Source: Janibacter cremeus | GTDB taxonomy: Bacteria; Actinomycetota; Actinomycetes; Actinomycetales; Dermatophilaceae | Reading direction: 5' to 3' | Assembly (NCBI RefSeq): GCF_029395675.1 | Contig: NZ_CP115184.1 | Location: 558,001-622,000 of the forward strand | DNA: 64,000 nucleotides | Position numbers and translations under genes: made by a program | Notes under the pieces: generated by a model | Told to the model about the DNA's origin: nothing | Seen by the model: only the letters and a program-made list of their open reading frames with translations | Database searches by the model: none | Shown here: piece after piece, positions 63,755 to 64,000 of the stretch | Position numbering within the stretch: position 1 is the stretch's first letter | Layout of the letters: every line of letters starts with the position of its first letter

Positions 63755-63858
63755 GGTGAGTGTCTATCGGTGGGTACCGACAACGCACACGGTCTCGTCG
63801 GCTCGTCCGGTGCTGCTGGTCGAACGGTCACGTCCGACCGACCGGAGGGCGGACGGAG

Positions 63859-64000
63859 GAGACCTTCCGCAACGAGGAGGAGGCAGCCTTCTTCAACTGC
63901 ATCGACTGCGCGCCCGGTGACCGCGTCGGACTGGGGGTCAGCGACCCGGTCGACGGGAAGTTCCGCATCATCCGCACCACCGACGGGGGAGCCAGCTGGG
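63859..64000 (+). pseudogene. Partial Ycf48-like beta-propeller (oxidoreductase) gene, likely 5' truncated
   Basis: The frame reads ETFRNEEEAAFFNCIDCAPG and then LGVSDPVDGKFRIIRTTDGG, ending at the window edge in GASW. This is the inner part of the Ycf48-like BNR-propeller family (AFFxxIDxxxxxxGLxxSDPVDGKFRI). In full-length relatives about 100 residues precede it, yet the divergent sigma gene begins only 105 bases upstream, and no start or signal peptide fits. It appears to have lost its 5' end, or the family start is unusually short here. Confidence 0.55.

Overview
The window is very GC-rich, with strong G/C preference at third codon positions, many GTG starts and many 1-4 base stop/start overlaps. 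Together with gene families such as ResB/CcsB cytochrome c maturation, an Lsr2-type DNA-binding domain and a CmtR-like regulator, this points to an actinobacterium. The catabolic gene content would fit Micrococcales (for example the Intrasporangiaceae), but no rRNA gene is present, so genus is not determined. No tRNA, rRNA or CRISPR array was seen.

Region 1 (1 to about 22057) looks like a metal-resistance island. An IS3-family element cuts off the 5' half of a heavy-metal P-type ATPase. A DsbA-like oxidoreductase and a VKOR protein follow, then a 17-bp remnant of the same IS end. Next come an apolipoprotein N-acyltransferase-like protein, a cytochrome c maturation operon (resA-like, ccdA, resB, ccsB), a two-component system, and a divergent copper cluster (SHOCT protein, multicopper oxidase, repeat lipoprotein, DUF305 lipoprotein). 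A frameshifted Csp-type copper-storage gene and a frameshifted serine resolvase come next. A MerR regulator, an intact Csp, a CopZ-like chaperone and a P1B ATPase with an unusual YPC motif follow, with two MerR-type promoters between Csp and CopZ. A decayed histidine-kinase fragment, a small thioredoxin-fold protein, and a CadD/CmtR cadmium pair close the island. Its right edge falls inside a truncated HNH-type lipoprotein gene.

Region 2 (22.4-47 kb) is chromosomal catabolism. It holds an FAD monooxygenase with a PucR regulator, a VOC protein, a PfkB kinase, SurE and an alpha/beta hydrolase that may be the missing kynurenine formamidase. A DUF1989-MFS-kynA-kynU operon degrades tryptophan to anthranilate. 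A large LuxR-family ATPase regulator, several flavin oxidoreductases and an MFS exporter follow. A homogentisate operon (hmgA, a small conserved protein, fumarylacetoacetase) sits below an IclR regulator. An exported M20 peptidase ends the region.

Region 3 (46.7-56.4 kb) is a TetR-controlled acyl-CoA cluster (acyl-CoA ligase, phosphotransferase, SDR, acetoacetyl-CoA ligase) that runs into a TRAP transporter. The TRAP genes are visibly less GC-rich than their surroundings, which suggests they were acquired.

Region 4 (56.5-64 kb) holds an ERCC4-nuclease/Lsr2 fusion, a cyclic-nucleotide-type sensor kinase overlapping a receiver/thioredoxin-like/FAD reductase fusion protein, an amino-acid permease, a sigma-70 factor and the start of a truncated Ycf48-like gene. 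The kinase/reductase pair is the best candidate here for an unusual signalling system. Two long near-perfect hairpins (28070 and 57684) sit between convergent genes and look like strong bidirectional terminators.
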